NCBI GenBank assembly: GCA_002189035.1
Contig: NEEC01000017.1
Span: 620,001-684,000 of the forward strand
Direction of reading: 5' to 3'
DNA from: Utricularia gibba
Lineage: Eukaryota; Streptophyta; Magnoliopsida; Lamiales; Lentibulariaceae
DNA length: 64,000 nt
Part shown: piece by piece, positions 8,364-19,143 of the stretch
How positions within the stretch are numbered: the stretch's first letter is position 1
Layout of the letters: every line of letters begins with the position of its first letter
Translations under genes and position numbers: made by a program
Notes under the pieces: generated by a model
Database searches by the model: none
Told to the model about the DNA's origin: nothing
The model's input: the letters and a program-made list of their open reading frames with translations, nothing else

Positions 8364-11225
8364 TCATCTTCCCGACATGAGATTCAGGAGGCCCTGGTTT
8401 CCATAGAAAGCTCCGGCGTCCCAGTCGTCTGTGGACGACGAAAGAGTCATCAAGGAGACGACGATGGAGCGCATGGTAGGCCTTCGTTGAGGATCTGCGT
8501 CAGTGCAAGCTTTGGCAAGCTGCGCCATCTGCAGAAGCTCACTCAGATTCAGTGCCAGTTGCAACTCTGATGATAAACCAAAGCACCCATGTTTATATTG
8601 TATGGATTCAGCCTTCTTACCTTCTGGACCGAGTCGAAGGGATAGTTGTCTCCGAGTCTTGGATCGACGAGTTTCTGGAGCTCATGGATGGGATCCGGCA
8701 AGCTCAGAGCTTCATCAAACTGCCCATGAATGTCAAGAGGTTGTTAACTGATGTAAACTGAGTTGTGTGGCTTCTGCTGCAACCGGAGGAGAGCTTACCA
8801 AGGCGACCAGCCCCCGTGAATCGTTCACTGAATCATTTGTCTTAACTATGGCTTCCTTGGCTGAAATCAGCTCGTACAAAACGACACCAAACGCATACAC
8901 ATCTACTTTAGGAGTGATATCACCAAACTGTGCGTATCTGCAAGCAGAATGGTGATGAATGAAGTGGAATATCTATTCCAACACAGTGGTGCATTAGGGG
9001 ACTTACTCTGGAGGCATGTAACCAAAAGTGCCCTGGAGGTTATGAGAGGGCAACGTACTGTTTCCAATATCTGTTAGTTTGGTCAAGCCGAAGTCCGCAA
9101 CCTTCAAAGGACAAGAGCAGTTGAGTTTTCAAACAAGCCCTCATGAACAAAAACGCTGTAAGAAACTTGTAGGACAACCTTTCCATGAAAGTTGTTATCG
9201 ATCAATATGTTTGCAGGTTTGATGTCACGGTGAACATAAACTGGGACTGTGTGTTCATGTATGTATTCAAGCCCTCTTGCTGAATCAAGAGCAATTTGTA
9301 CCCTGGCAGACCAGGAAAGTGGTTCCTTACTTCCTGTACAAGAAGATTGTGTAACAGAGATTAATTCTTTTCCTTCAAGAAAAAAAATGAGAAAGTAGAG
9401 CAGTGTCTCAACCTCTAAGATGTTGACTTAGGTTCCCGTTTTCTATGTACTCATAAACAACAAAAAGAGAGCCTTCAACACAATATCCTATCAAGCGTAC
9501 CTATGCAACAATGGGTTCACATTTTAGCAAGCAAGAAGATAAGCTGTGACAATGGAATGGGAAGGCAATGATCAACAATCAGAACCAAACCAAATCAGCC
9601 TGAAATCAAGCTTAGTCCAATACCAGGTTGCGGTGGTGAACATGTGTCAGAACCTTCAGTTCAGCAAGGAAAGCTTTACTAGCTGCCATGTCCATTTTCT
9701 TAATAGCTGCTTTCTGCACAGTACACCGCATAACAGGATTTTGTATAAATCAGGGACATCCCTTAGAAATACAGTTCTAGATCAATATCTCGCAAAGGAT
9801 AACTATCTAATATGAATTGCTTGCAGTTGAGGCGGAGATTAACTTGCCTCGCCTCTGAGCACAGCATAGTAGACTGCACCAAACCCTCCTTGACCAATCT
9901 TCTGTTCAATACTGAAATCGTTGGTCGCAGTTGCCAACTCTTCGTATGGAAACTCCAAAGATTTTTGAAGAGGAAAGCCTCTGATACCAGGTTCTGATCC
10001 CCCTCGAGCACCTAAGGAATCTGGTGCACTGGAGTAAGTGCCTCCACCACCTACTCAAGTGAAAAGAGAGAATTCACAGGGATTGAATCCAATAAAAGTG
10101 GGATGAACAGAGGCAAAATTTGAAATACACTTGAAACTTACCCTGCGAATGTTGGAGTAACTGCTGTTCCTTGTTATCTGGTTGAGGATGCTTGGATCGC
10201 TTTCTCCTTTGCATCCATACAAACAAACAACCTAAAACAAAAACCATTCCAGCTACAACAGCAACCGATATTCCTGCTATTGCTCCTGGTGATAACCCTG
10301 AAACTGTTCATTGTAGGGGAATGCTTAAACACCAAGAGTTGGGGTGCTGACAACAGTATGCACAAAGGATCATACCTCCTCTGCAAGCGAAGAAGAAAAA
10401 GAAATTGTGAGACAAGCATTATGATTCATCATATCTATAATGAGATAGAGAAAAAAGATCAGGAAAAGGAAGAAGTACCTGTTCAGAGACGGAAAAGTTC
10501 CAGTTTGATCTACAGAAACCAGAAATTTCAGCATCAGATTACACTCACGGTCGATGAAACAAACCCCATAAAAGAAAAAACCAAGACTCACCTCTTCCAG
10601 GAATGAACACCACCCCTGCTCCGGCGCTGATATTCAGAGTTGGATTATAACTCCTCACCAGAGCAGCGGTAAAATTATTCGCCGCCGCTACTGATTGTAA
10701 GGTGTCCCCTGGCCGCAACGTATACGTTATGAATAACCCATAATCCCTAGAGACGGACGGGTCTCCACAGCTACAATTCACGGTCACATTCAAAGAAACG
10801 CCGGTGTCCGGAATCCTGGAAGCCTCGTAGGTATTATACATCATCATCGCCTCTACAGTCGTCAAGTTGGAGTAGTAAGTCTGGGCGATTGAGGTGTAAG
10901 TGACCCCAGTAAAAGTCGAGAAATTGAAGACATGGCCGAGGAACTGCCCGCCGATGCAACCACACGGAAAGGGAACGTTGATGCGGGAATCAGCAAGGAT
11001 GAGGTCCTGGTTAGTGATTTGGGGGTTGTAGCGGAGGATTGTGGAGATGGGTACGGACATCATCCGAGAGATGAAGGTAAGATTTGTTCCTGGCCAAACA
11101 TAATAAGAAGCCAGAGCACGGTTGCAGCGGCGGAGGCATCCTCCTCCCTGGCCTTGGGCGGCGGCACCCCGGAGCAATAATCCCAAAAATACTGCTGCAA
11201 AAGCTTCGATCAAGAGCTTCCTCAT
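8364..11225 (-). CDS. CERK1: CERK1 LysM receptor-like kinase (chitin receptor)
   Basis: CERK1 binds chitin oligomers with its ectodomain and starts immune signalling; it also serves symbiotic perception in many plants. I reconstruct 12 coding exons: 10592-11225, about 10479-10509, 10376-10380 (5 nt), 10142-10297, 9848-10050, 9624-9713, 9413-9500, 9179-9333, 9007-9101, 8799-8937, 8621-8719 and 8364-8528. Phases add up to 619 residues, against 617 in Arabidopsis. Exon 1 holds the signal peptide and three LysM modules with CxC spacers and [16 protein letters not shown] membrane helix follows ([19 protein letters not shown]). The kinase has [34 protein letters not shown] and GTFGYMPPE, and ends in LMSGR as in other CERK1 proteins. 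Two splice oddities, a 5-nt microexon and a GC-AG intron after exon 5, are required to keep the frame. The gene lies about 1.3 kb upstream of SOBIR1 on the same strand. Confidence 0.93.
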
Positions 11226-11468
11226 CGTGATCACCTGGTCATCAAAACGGCAAACGTCTTTGATTTATGCATCCCGAGGTTTGAAAAAAGTAGACTTTGT
11301 CTATGGCGGCCGCAAGTGCCTCTAATCCTCACGGTGAATAGAACAAGTCAAACGTTGTTTAATCACAGCTGGTTCTGTAAGGTAGGACATTCTGCAACCA
11401 GTCAAATATACACATCCCAACTTAATACTTCGTCTTCAGCCTTCAAGGCAATGATACAGACTCCAAAA
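11226..11468. other. CERK1 promoter region with one W-box
   Basis: This short spacer lies between the lycopene-cyclase-like stop and the CERK1 ATG, with both genes on the minus strand, so CERK1's promoter overlaps the neighbour's 3' UTR. AGTCAA at about 11346-11351 is a W-box core (TTGACT) on the minus strand. No gene was seen. Confidence 0.4.
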
Positions 11469-14400
11469 TCAAAGCTTGTAATCCAGACCAGATCCATACT
11501 TCCAGGCATCAAGCTTCCTCTTCCACGCGTACCTCAACTTCGCCGGGAATCTGCCCAACGACGGCCTGCAAGATCAGTACTTGTGGTTGAGTCCCAAATC
11601 CGTGTGTCCGTTTTTAACTCATGCTTGAACTGAAAGCTTCTTACCGGATCAGTGGCTCCAGATACAAGGATAGAAAGGTGTACCAGCCCAGCATCACAAA
11701 GTGGCCTGACCAGTCGACCAGCACCGGAATGCCGACCTGCAGTATATGTGCTGTAGTTATTCCGCCATTATAGTGCAGCTCATGATATAGCCCTCTACCT
11801 GTTTGAATATTGAAGGAATGATCTGAGGTTTTGCCAGCATCACCATGCCCAATGTCTTGAGAAGAGGGCCAAACTGAACCACGTCCTGCATTCAGTCATG
11901 GATCCAATCCACTCAACTTGAGTATCAACAGTACTAGACTACATACGGAGAAGAAAGGAGACATCTTTGACCTGAAGAAACGGCCGAAGCACCTCGTCGC
12001 CTAGCTTCTGAAGAAGCAAGACAAGCACATATTTTAGTGAAGGTTACCGGTTACTGGTATGACAATCGGATTAGTCAGCCCACCTGCATGCTCTCAAAGT
12101 TGGCATACAAAAGCTCGTTGATGAATGTGGGAGGAACATCAGAGTCCTGCTTGGCTGACATGGCTCTTTGAAACAACCAGGAAGCGCTCAGGTTTGGCTG
12201 CAGGCATAAAAACAATCTGGTTAACTGATGTTTTTGCACCAGAGGAAAGGTGATTGCCGTACCATGTATGGATTTATCAGTGACAAGCTCTGTGCGTCAA
12301 GAAAATCATGGGTGACTGCTTCGTGCACGCCTTTTACCTCGTAAAGCAACATCAAAATTGTTTCAGGAAACAAGTATTTTATGCAAGCCAATCCATCCTT
12401 GAGTTTCTGATCAACTTTTCTAATGCCTTTACCGGATGATATTCTCCCAATATGCCTGGTCAAGCTCCCAAATCCACCAAAAGAAACAGGTGACTGCACC
12501 CCACTAGCATCTCCAAACTGTTCACTAATATGCATGGTTATCAATGAAATGGAGGCATGGAACTCAAAGGTATGAGGGAAAACTACCTGCAATACACGAT
12601 CAAAGGCTGCTGGCAGTGGACTGGAGCAGTTTTTCAAATAAAACAACATAGATGTATAGTAAGTTGAGAACACTGATAGAGTCTGATTACACATGGAAGC
12701 ATACAGCATCAAGAATTTGCCTGTCACGAAATGTAGGAAAGATGCCGTATATTACTCTGAGTATCTCCAGGCTTTCAAGAGGCACGCCCTGGAACATAAT
12801 TGGGAGGAACCAAAAGCTCAATGATACCACCTCATTTAACATCTGTGTGGGATCTGCAGTTTTAGTATAATACTTGATAAAGTGGCATAAGTTCCCAATA
12901 GTCCTCTAGCATATCTTCCAACAGGGGGCTGCTGGGCTCAGGGTTAAGGTAGGTGAACATATAAGTTGTTCGTTTTAGGGATCTGATCCAGCTGGGAATG
13001 CCTGAGATTAAAACATTATGTTGTATCAAGAGGATTTGTTAGCATGAGCGACACATGAACTATGTCATACCTCCCAAAAATAATGGGCTACTGACTTTCT
13101 TATAGTCTTCACTGAACCACTGCTGAATATCACATCACTACTAGTGTTGTTTGAGAATCCTCGAGAACAAGAACCGACTACAAGGCAGACACCATCTGGT
13201 TTCCTTCCATCGCGAATCTTCAAAACATAGAAACATGATTCTGAGAAGATGTATACATCTAATGGAAGCACAAGGGAGTTCCCTGACTACTATATACTCG
13301 GGAAAAAAAATGCCATCACTAGATAAACGAGAATGAAAGTCCTCTTCAACCATAAGATACTTAACTTGTCTCACAACAGGAGAGAAGTTTCCCATTGCAT
13401 CAATAACCAGACGAGATGACAAAACCTTTCCATCGATGAGTTGTAAGGCCTGTAGTTTGCAAAAACTTTGGTGAACTCATACAGCAATACTCAGGAACAC
13501 CACATTCTAATAATGCATGTGCTCAGCATATACTAAGTTCTTCAATCAAGAAATAAGTAAGCAAGCCAAATTCAATGGATAACAAGATCAAGCTAAGCTT
13601 CTGATTCATTTGTATAGGAAATTCTCTACTTTTGATGTTCCATCATCCAAGAAGAGCTAAAAAAGTTTCCAAACAATAGATATATCAGAACATGAATCCT
13701 CACTGCTGCATCATCATAAATTGTTATCTGAGAAACACCGCTGCCTTCAAACATGATACCACCAAGTGATGCAAAACGCTTCCTGACTATGTCGATGAGT
13801 TTCAAAGGCCTATCATGGACAGATACAAATGAAAATGAAACATCATCATATGGAAAAACCACATTAAAGAGGCCAATATTTTCAGTAAATCATTTGATGC
13901 CAGTGGAAAAACCAATTCAGTCCATAGTGAACTTACGACACACCAAGATTCAGAATGTCTGTAACCCAAATGTCACCTTTGCCTTCAAATCCACATCTAT
14001 TCTGCGAAAAAGAACAGTCACCAGGCAAGTTAGATACCTCAGACCACATAATTAAAATCCATCTATCTCACTCACAGGACAGACACGGCTACTTAGTCAA
14101 ACTAAGTAAAGGATACTTGGGACATCAGTAAAAAAAAAGGTTAAGAAGAGGGATGGCTTAAGGTGATGTTTATAAAGGAAAAAAAAGTACAGGATTGAAG
14201 CTGGACGAAATAATGTGATTAATATCCTCCTCCTCCAGCACGCCAACTTCAACAAGCTCGAAAAGCTCTTTTCTTGAGATATTCCACTCTTGTTCCCTCT
14301 GAACACAAGTAATCAGAGTATCAGCTACAAAGTTTGAGAAGTATCTAAGTCCACTTGTATGATGTTTTGCATTACCCCTCTCAAGATATCCCTTTCCACA

Positions 14401-15040
14401 ACTCCAACCCGGAGACCTTTATAACTCAAAGCGGTGGCAATAAAAATTCCTAAGGTGCCTCCGCATACTATAACATCCAAGTTTTCATTGCAACTTTTTG
14501 CTTGTTCAGATTCCAGAAACAAACCCGGAACCCTTGAAACCACCTGCAGGCGTTCTTGCACAACTACGAAAAATTACTAAAGTCAGTCTACCAAACCACA
14601 CTCTGCTTTTAACTACACTCTAGAAAAACAACATAATATGCAGTGACCTGATGGTGCATTGCATATGCTGGACCATAAGCTATCGAGTCTCTTCAAACCA
14701 TTGTACGAGTAAGAACCACCGGCGCCACCAACTTCCTGACTTGAGGGTAAACTCTCCATTATTCTCTGCGTATCAAGGCACTTTCCAAATCATTCTTCTA
14801 CTTAACATGAAGCAAATCCAGAACTAAAATTATAAAAATGTCTCTGAAATCAACAGAACAAATGATGAATAACCTAATCATTACCTGGGTTCTTGAAGGA
14901 GTGGTGGCCTGAATTTGCAGCCATTTTTTCCTTCTTGTTTGGGTCCGTGAAGTAGTTGTAAATGACCCATGAAAGAGCGAATGCGCCCCTTTCTGCAGTT
15001 GCATCATCACCTCCATGACGAAAAAACCTTGAAGCTTCAA
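11469..15040 (-). CDS. lycopene beta/epsilon cyclase-family flavoprotein (At2g32640-like), one base missing
   Basis: This many-exon gene probably encodes a plastid FAD/NAD(P)-binding protein distantly related to lycopene cyclases; its substrate is not known to me. An N-terminus rich in Ser/Thr/Arg (from 15040 or 15016, frame set by the next exon) looks like a transit peptide. A Rossmann segment follows (LDVIVCGGTLGIFIATALSYKGLRVGVVERD), then REQEWNISRKELFEL, RLVIDAMGNFSPVVRQ, FGGFGSLTRHIGRI and DFLDAQSLSLINPYM. The C-terminus ends WKYGSGLDYKL with TGA at 11469-11471. In the exon around 12890-13004, AFPAGSDP must continue as KRTTYMFTYLNPEP, but the frame hits TAA; one more base in the GGG run at 12978-12980 (plus strand) restores it. 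The exon ending at 12721 appears to use a GC donor. The gene is head to head with the cupin gene, as I recall for At2g32640/At2g32650. Confidence 0.8.
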
Positions 15041-15097
15041 AGTTTAGAGTACGAACTCTCCGGCTAGTCGCCGGGAAAGTGAACTCGCACCAGGTGT

Positions 15098-15234
15098 CAC
15101 GTGAATCACACATGACAAGTTCAGGAATGGTCCTTATTTAAATGGGATAAACCACGGCTTCGGCTCGACCACTCTTCCCAGGAAATTGGATAACGTTTCG
15201 TGCTGCCCCCATCTGGATCTGGGTTTAGGGTTTT
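15098..15234. promoter_or_regulatory. shared promoter with palindromic G-box and telo-box-like motif
   Basis: The space between the head-to-head flavoprotein and cupin genes holds TCACGTGA, a palindromic G-box, at about 15097-15104. A motif reading GGGTTTAGGGTTTT lies at about 15221-15234 and resembles the telo-box of growth and plastid genes. G-boxes bind bZIP/bHLH factors, often in light-regulated plastid genes. The motifs are seen; shared regulation is inferred. Confidence 0.4.
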
Positions 15235-15668
15235 AAGGTTTGTCAACTCCGGCAGAAGCAATCTCTCATCTCTTAAACATCAGCTGTTACAATTTCTTGC
15301 ATGCTAGTCTGAAGTTCATCAGAAAAACACAATCTTTCGATTACCAGCTTTCTTAGATTCTTCTGTTTATCGAGCTTTAGTTGGCAATTCACAACACAAT
15401 CAACAGTGGCGTTTTGTAGGCTAGATTCTTTGGATTTTTATCCTTTAATTTCCATTATTTCTGGATGTCTGCACAATTTCAGTTCTTCTATTGCGTAGAA
15501 CCCTCGAACTGATTTGATTAAAGCTCCGTCATTTGCACAATGTGAATGTCTGTTTTGTTGTAAGGATTTAGCAGAGAGATATCATGGTACCTGCGACTAC
15601 TTGTTAGAAGTATGGCCGGCATTCCTTAATTCCTCCAATGTTTGGAATTCTGCAGAGCGCCTGGAGAT

Positions 15669-16097
15669 ATGTCCGGCATCACAACAGCTCAGTTGCTAAC
15701 CTCCTATACAAACCCAAGCTGCAGATCACCCAGAAGCTCGGTTGCTCGGATGGTACCACACCAAACAATACTAGCAATGAGGGCGGATAAGTCACTGGAG
15801 GAGCTGTACAATGTGAAGGTAGAGCATAAAGTATCCAAAGAGCGGCTGGCGACGCTCGGCGTCTCCCGGTGGTCCGTCTGGAAGACGGGTAAGTGCAGGC
15901 TGCCATGGGATTGGCAGGTTGATCAGCTCGTGTACATCGAGGAAGGGGAAGTAAGAGTAGTGCCGGAAGGGAGTGAGAGGTACATGAGATTCGTGGCTGG
16001 TGATCTGGTTCGTTACCCCAAGTGGTTCGAAGCTGATCTCTGGTTCAATGATTTCTATCAGGAAAGGTATAGCTTTCGTGCATATGGTGATGATTAG
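15669..16097 (+). CDS. small plastid-type RmlC-like cupin protein
   Basis: The product is about 142 residues. The first 45 or so are Ser/Thr/Arg-rich and lack acidic residues, like a chloroplast transit peptide. A compact single cupin domain follows, with WKTGKCRLPWDW, QLVYIEEGEVRVVPEG, FVAGDLVRYPKWFEADLWFN and a terminal YSFRAYGDD. It matches the PTAC18/At2g32650-like cupin family, whose members are associated with the plastid; the activity is unknown. An upstream in-frame ATG at 15642 exists, but the extra residues (EFCRAPGD) are a poor transit-peptide start. The 5' leader from about 15,230 may be spliced. The gene is divergent from the lycopene-cyclase-like gene, which is also plastid-type. 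Confidence 0.75.
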   Translation: MSGITTAQLLTSYTNPSCRSPRSSVARMVPHQTILAMRADKSLEELYNVKVEHKVSKERLATLGVSRWSVWKTGKCRLPWDWQVDQLVYIEEGEVRVVPEGSERYMRFVAGDLVRYPKWFEADLWFNDFYQERYSFRAYGDD

Positions 16098-17179
16098 TTC
16101 CTACCCTTCACTTGTAGCCAGCCACCTTTTTCCTTCTGAAGCCATGGATCCTGTCAGCTGTTTTTCTGGTTTTTAATCCATGGGACAGGATGCAAATGTT
16201 TAAGATCAACTATCATCATGATAATTACTTTTTAAACTTATATTTTTAAAATTATATAAGTTTAAATTTATGAATTTTATAAATCAAATGAATATTAATA
16301 AAACTCAAATATATAATAAACATAAATTATATTAAAAAAATTAGATTCAATCGATATTAATAATTTATAATTTATTATATATTTGATCATTTTGTTTTTA
16401 AATTTTAATGTAAAATTATTTGTTCTAATAACAATATAATATAATTTTTTTAATAATTATTACATAATTTCATTAAAATAAAAAATCATTATATTAGATA
16501 AATTATAGTTAGTCAGTTAATACAAAAGAATAAAAAAAAATTGTACTACTAAACAAGACGAGTTAGCAAAAACGTTACACACAAACAACAACAGCAATCA
16601 GACATGTAAGAAGGCAGAGAAACGAGAATGGACACTGGTATAAAAAAACTGCATCCATGCTGTTATCACTTCAGTCCTCATCACCAGCATCAGCTGCTTT
16701 GGTTTTCAACACGCACTCACTATTAAGCTCCCCTCCTGAGAAACACAACATATCCAATCAGCGCGGAAAACTCAAAAAGTTTGAAATCTGCAAAAGATAA
16801 AAAGGTGCTTAAATGTTCATGAAGCAATGCAGTTGGATCTAGAAAGTTGGTTTGACTGTCCTTGAGTTGTACTGAGTCACACTGGTGGTCATTGGATTGA
16901 ATGCTGGTTGTACAGTTGGTCTGTGTTGTGTGTGCATTGATGCGCATATAGCTCATGGTGACTCATAACTACATGGACCATAGAAGAGAAGCAAATACCA
17001 GTTTCAAGCTTATAACAAAAGCAAAGCCAAGGATCACCACAAAGAGAGAATCAGACTTTGCTGTTTAATTTTTTTAGTATTTTGGAGGCTATGATAAATG
17101 ATTCAACTGGACCAACACAATATCGGGAAATTAAGCTATGTAAATTGCTTAACTTAAATGAAATTACCTATTGAAGTAG
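16098..17179. other. AT-rich spacer between cupin and ARM-repeat genes
   Basis: It contains the cupin 3' UTR (to about 16,200), an AT-only stretch (16,220-16,550) and a less AT-rich stretch (16,560-17,160) probably holding the ARM-gene 3' UTR. The open frame at 16723-16956 shows no recognisable domain. Confidence 0.45.
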
Positions 17180-18906
17180 CTATTGTCTCAATGTCCAGCT
17201 TAGTATGGATGCTAGACGATTTGCAGAGAGTCTCTGTAAGCACTTCTTGGCTCCGGTGAAATCAGCGTCGGCTAATCTCTGTAGATGGGGATAAGCACCG
17301 CTTGCCAGAAGCTTCTTCTTGCAGCTCTGACTCCCTCCAGCCATAACCGCAGCCACAATCGAAATAGGAAGCTTCTTTGATACTGAGTCATTATCGGGGT
17401 TCAACATCTGCACAAGTCTCATCAAGCTCTTCTCATCTCTTACAAATTCTTTCCTATTCGACTTCATGGATAACAGTGATATCAATGCTTTTGTGGCAAC
17501 CTCTTGCATACCATCAGGCTTCACAGATTCCATTAACTTCACAAGAGAACCCATGGAGCCACTGATGGCTATCTTGTTCCCATCGCTGATGGCCAGATTA
17601 GCAAGCAAAGAAGCAGATATATGCTGTAAAACAAGATTCCCACGCTTCACTAGCTCAGCAAGATGTAGAATGAAAGGGGTAGACCCAGATAAAACTCTAT
17701 AGCCCGCATCTGCGGTCGAGAGTGAATAGATAGCACGCAGAATGTGTTCTAAAGTATCAGAACCGGTGCATTCCAGAAATGTGTGAAGAAGTCTCTGCAA
17801 ACACTTTTCGTGTAGCAACAAACTGCGAAAATGGTCACTCGAAGATGCGAGAATCGATAAGCAGTTGGCTGATTTTCCCTGAACAGAAAGACTACCAGAA
17901 ACAAGTAACTGCATTAGAACAGGAAGGACATTTTCCTCAGCTAAGGCCAATCGAATATCTTGACTGATAGACACATTTCTTATCACGCCAGCTGCATAGG
18001 ATTGGGCTGCAAGTGAACCAGATTTGCACAATTCGATAATTATGGGAATACCTCCATATGCATTAATCGCCCAAGCATTATCAGGATCACTGGTGATGAA
18101 CTCCACTGCCATGGCAGCTTTTTCCTTTACGGGCATTGAACCAGAGTCAATTAGTCTCAGTAAAGGGCCCAACGCCCCTTGCTCAAACACACACTTCCGA
18201 GACAAGTCACCGGCGGCGACGAGCAAAGACACAGCAGAAACCGCAGATTCTCTAATGGAAAAGTCAGTATTCAGATCAAGCAAAGGAACAAGACAACCGA
18301 CATCTCCTTCCTGCGCTACAAGAATGGCTGACTTTTCATCCTCCAACAGAAACTCAACTAACGAATCCAACGCCTTCCGCTTGAAATCTAACCCCCGATC
18401 TGGAGCCTGGCAAAGAGGTCCTTTATAAAGAACGTAAGTTCTTCCTTGGAGGAATTCGCCTCGGGACGAGAAGGTACAATGGCGGTGGATTGACGGAGGA
18501 TGCCCGAGCGCAGGAGAACCTCGAGGTCATTAACGTGCTTCGACAGCCATCCAGCCGCCATATCGAGGTCCGATTGCATCAGAAGCTTTCCGCGACTGAT
18601 AGCGGAAGCATCGCTGCAAAAGCGCAAGAGAACTTCAACGCGGCACAGAGTGGCGAAAATGTCCGGCAGAAGTGGAACAAGCAACGGATTCTCGGACCAG
18701 TGAGCGGCGTCCGAGATTTCGGCAATGAGATGCTTCAGAGAAAGGAGCCTGTAGCGTATAAGCTGCCATCGGGAAGTGAAGCAAGTGACGGAAAGCGCGT
18801 CCGGGAGGAGGCGGGCCAACAAACCAGCTACCTCCTGAAGATTCTCCGGCGGGCAATGCGGCGGTGAAAGCGCGTCAGTTGAGTGCATTCTGGTCCCCCG
18901 GCGCAA
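17180..18906 (-). CDS. ARM-repeat (VAC8/importin-like) protein, one base missing
   Basis: The intronless gene encodes about 575 residues. The N-terminal part (to about 18388) has the conserved head of plant ARM proteins such as At2g05810: RWQLIRYRLLSLKHLI, HWSENPLLVPLLPDI, GKLLMQSDLDMAAGWLSKHV, LEVLLRSGILRQS and FFIKDLFARLQIGG. The rest is a chain of roughly eight to nine 42-residue armadillo repeats with GGIPIIIELCKSG, QSYAAGVIRN and VQGKSANCLSILA. ARM folds bind peptides or proteins; the partner is unknown. The frame stops at LQIGG followed by TAG, and the next conserved block (LDFKRKALDSL) is in another frame. One extra G in the five-base run at 18392-18396 joins them with no residue lost. 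The start may be 18906 or, seven codons later, 18888. Confidence 0.82.
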
Positions 18907-19143
18907 GATTTACCTTTACTTATCCTGCTTTAGTCAAGCATACGCCCGAAGGGGAGGTTATACCATACACGCCATGAGTGGGAAAAAAGGCAAGCGGTTA
19001 AACTGGCGCACAAAACAAGGGATGCAACAAAACCGCATTAACTTGGCTAATCACAAACGGTAATTACTTGTTTACAGTAATCCAATAATCGGAGATTAAA
19101 CATTTTCACCTTTTATGCTTTCCGTATTACTAAGCTCTATATG

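Noticed and set aside
14874-15113. Frame starting MCDSRDTWCEF as the N-terminus of the lycopene-cyclase-like protein
   Set aside because: Its phase at the exon end does not match the next exon (RIMESLPSSQ). The alternative frame from 15040 matches and looks like a transit peptide.
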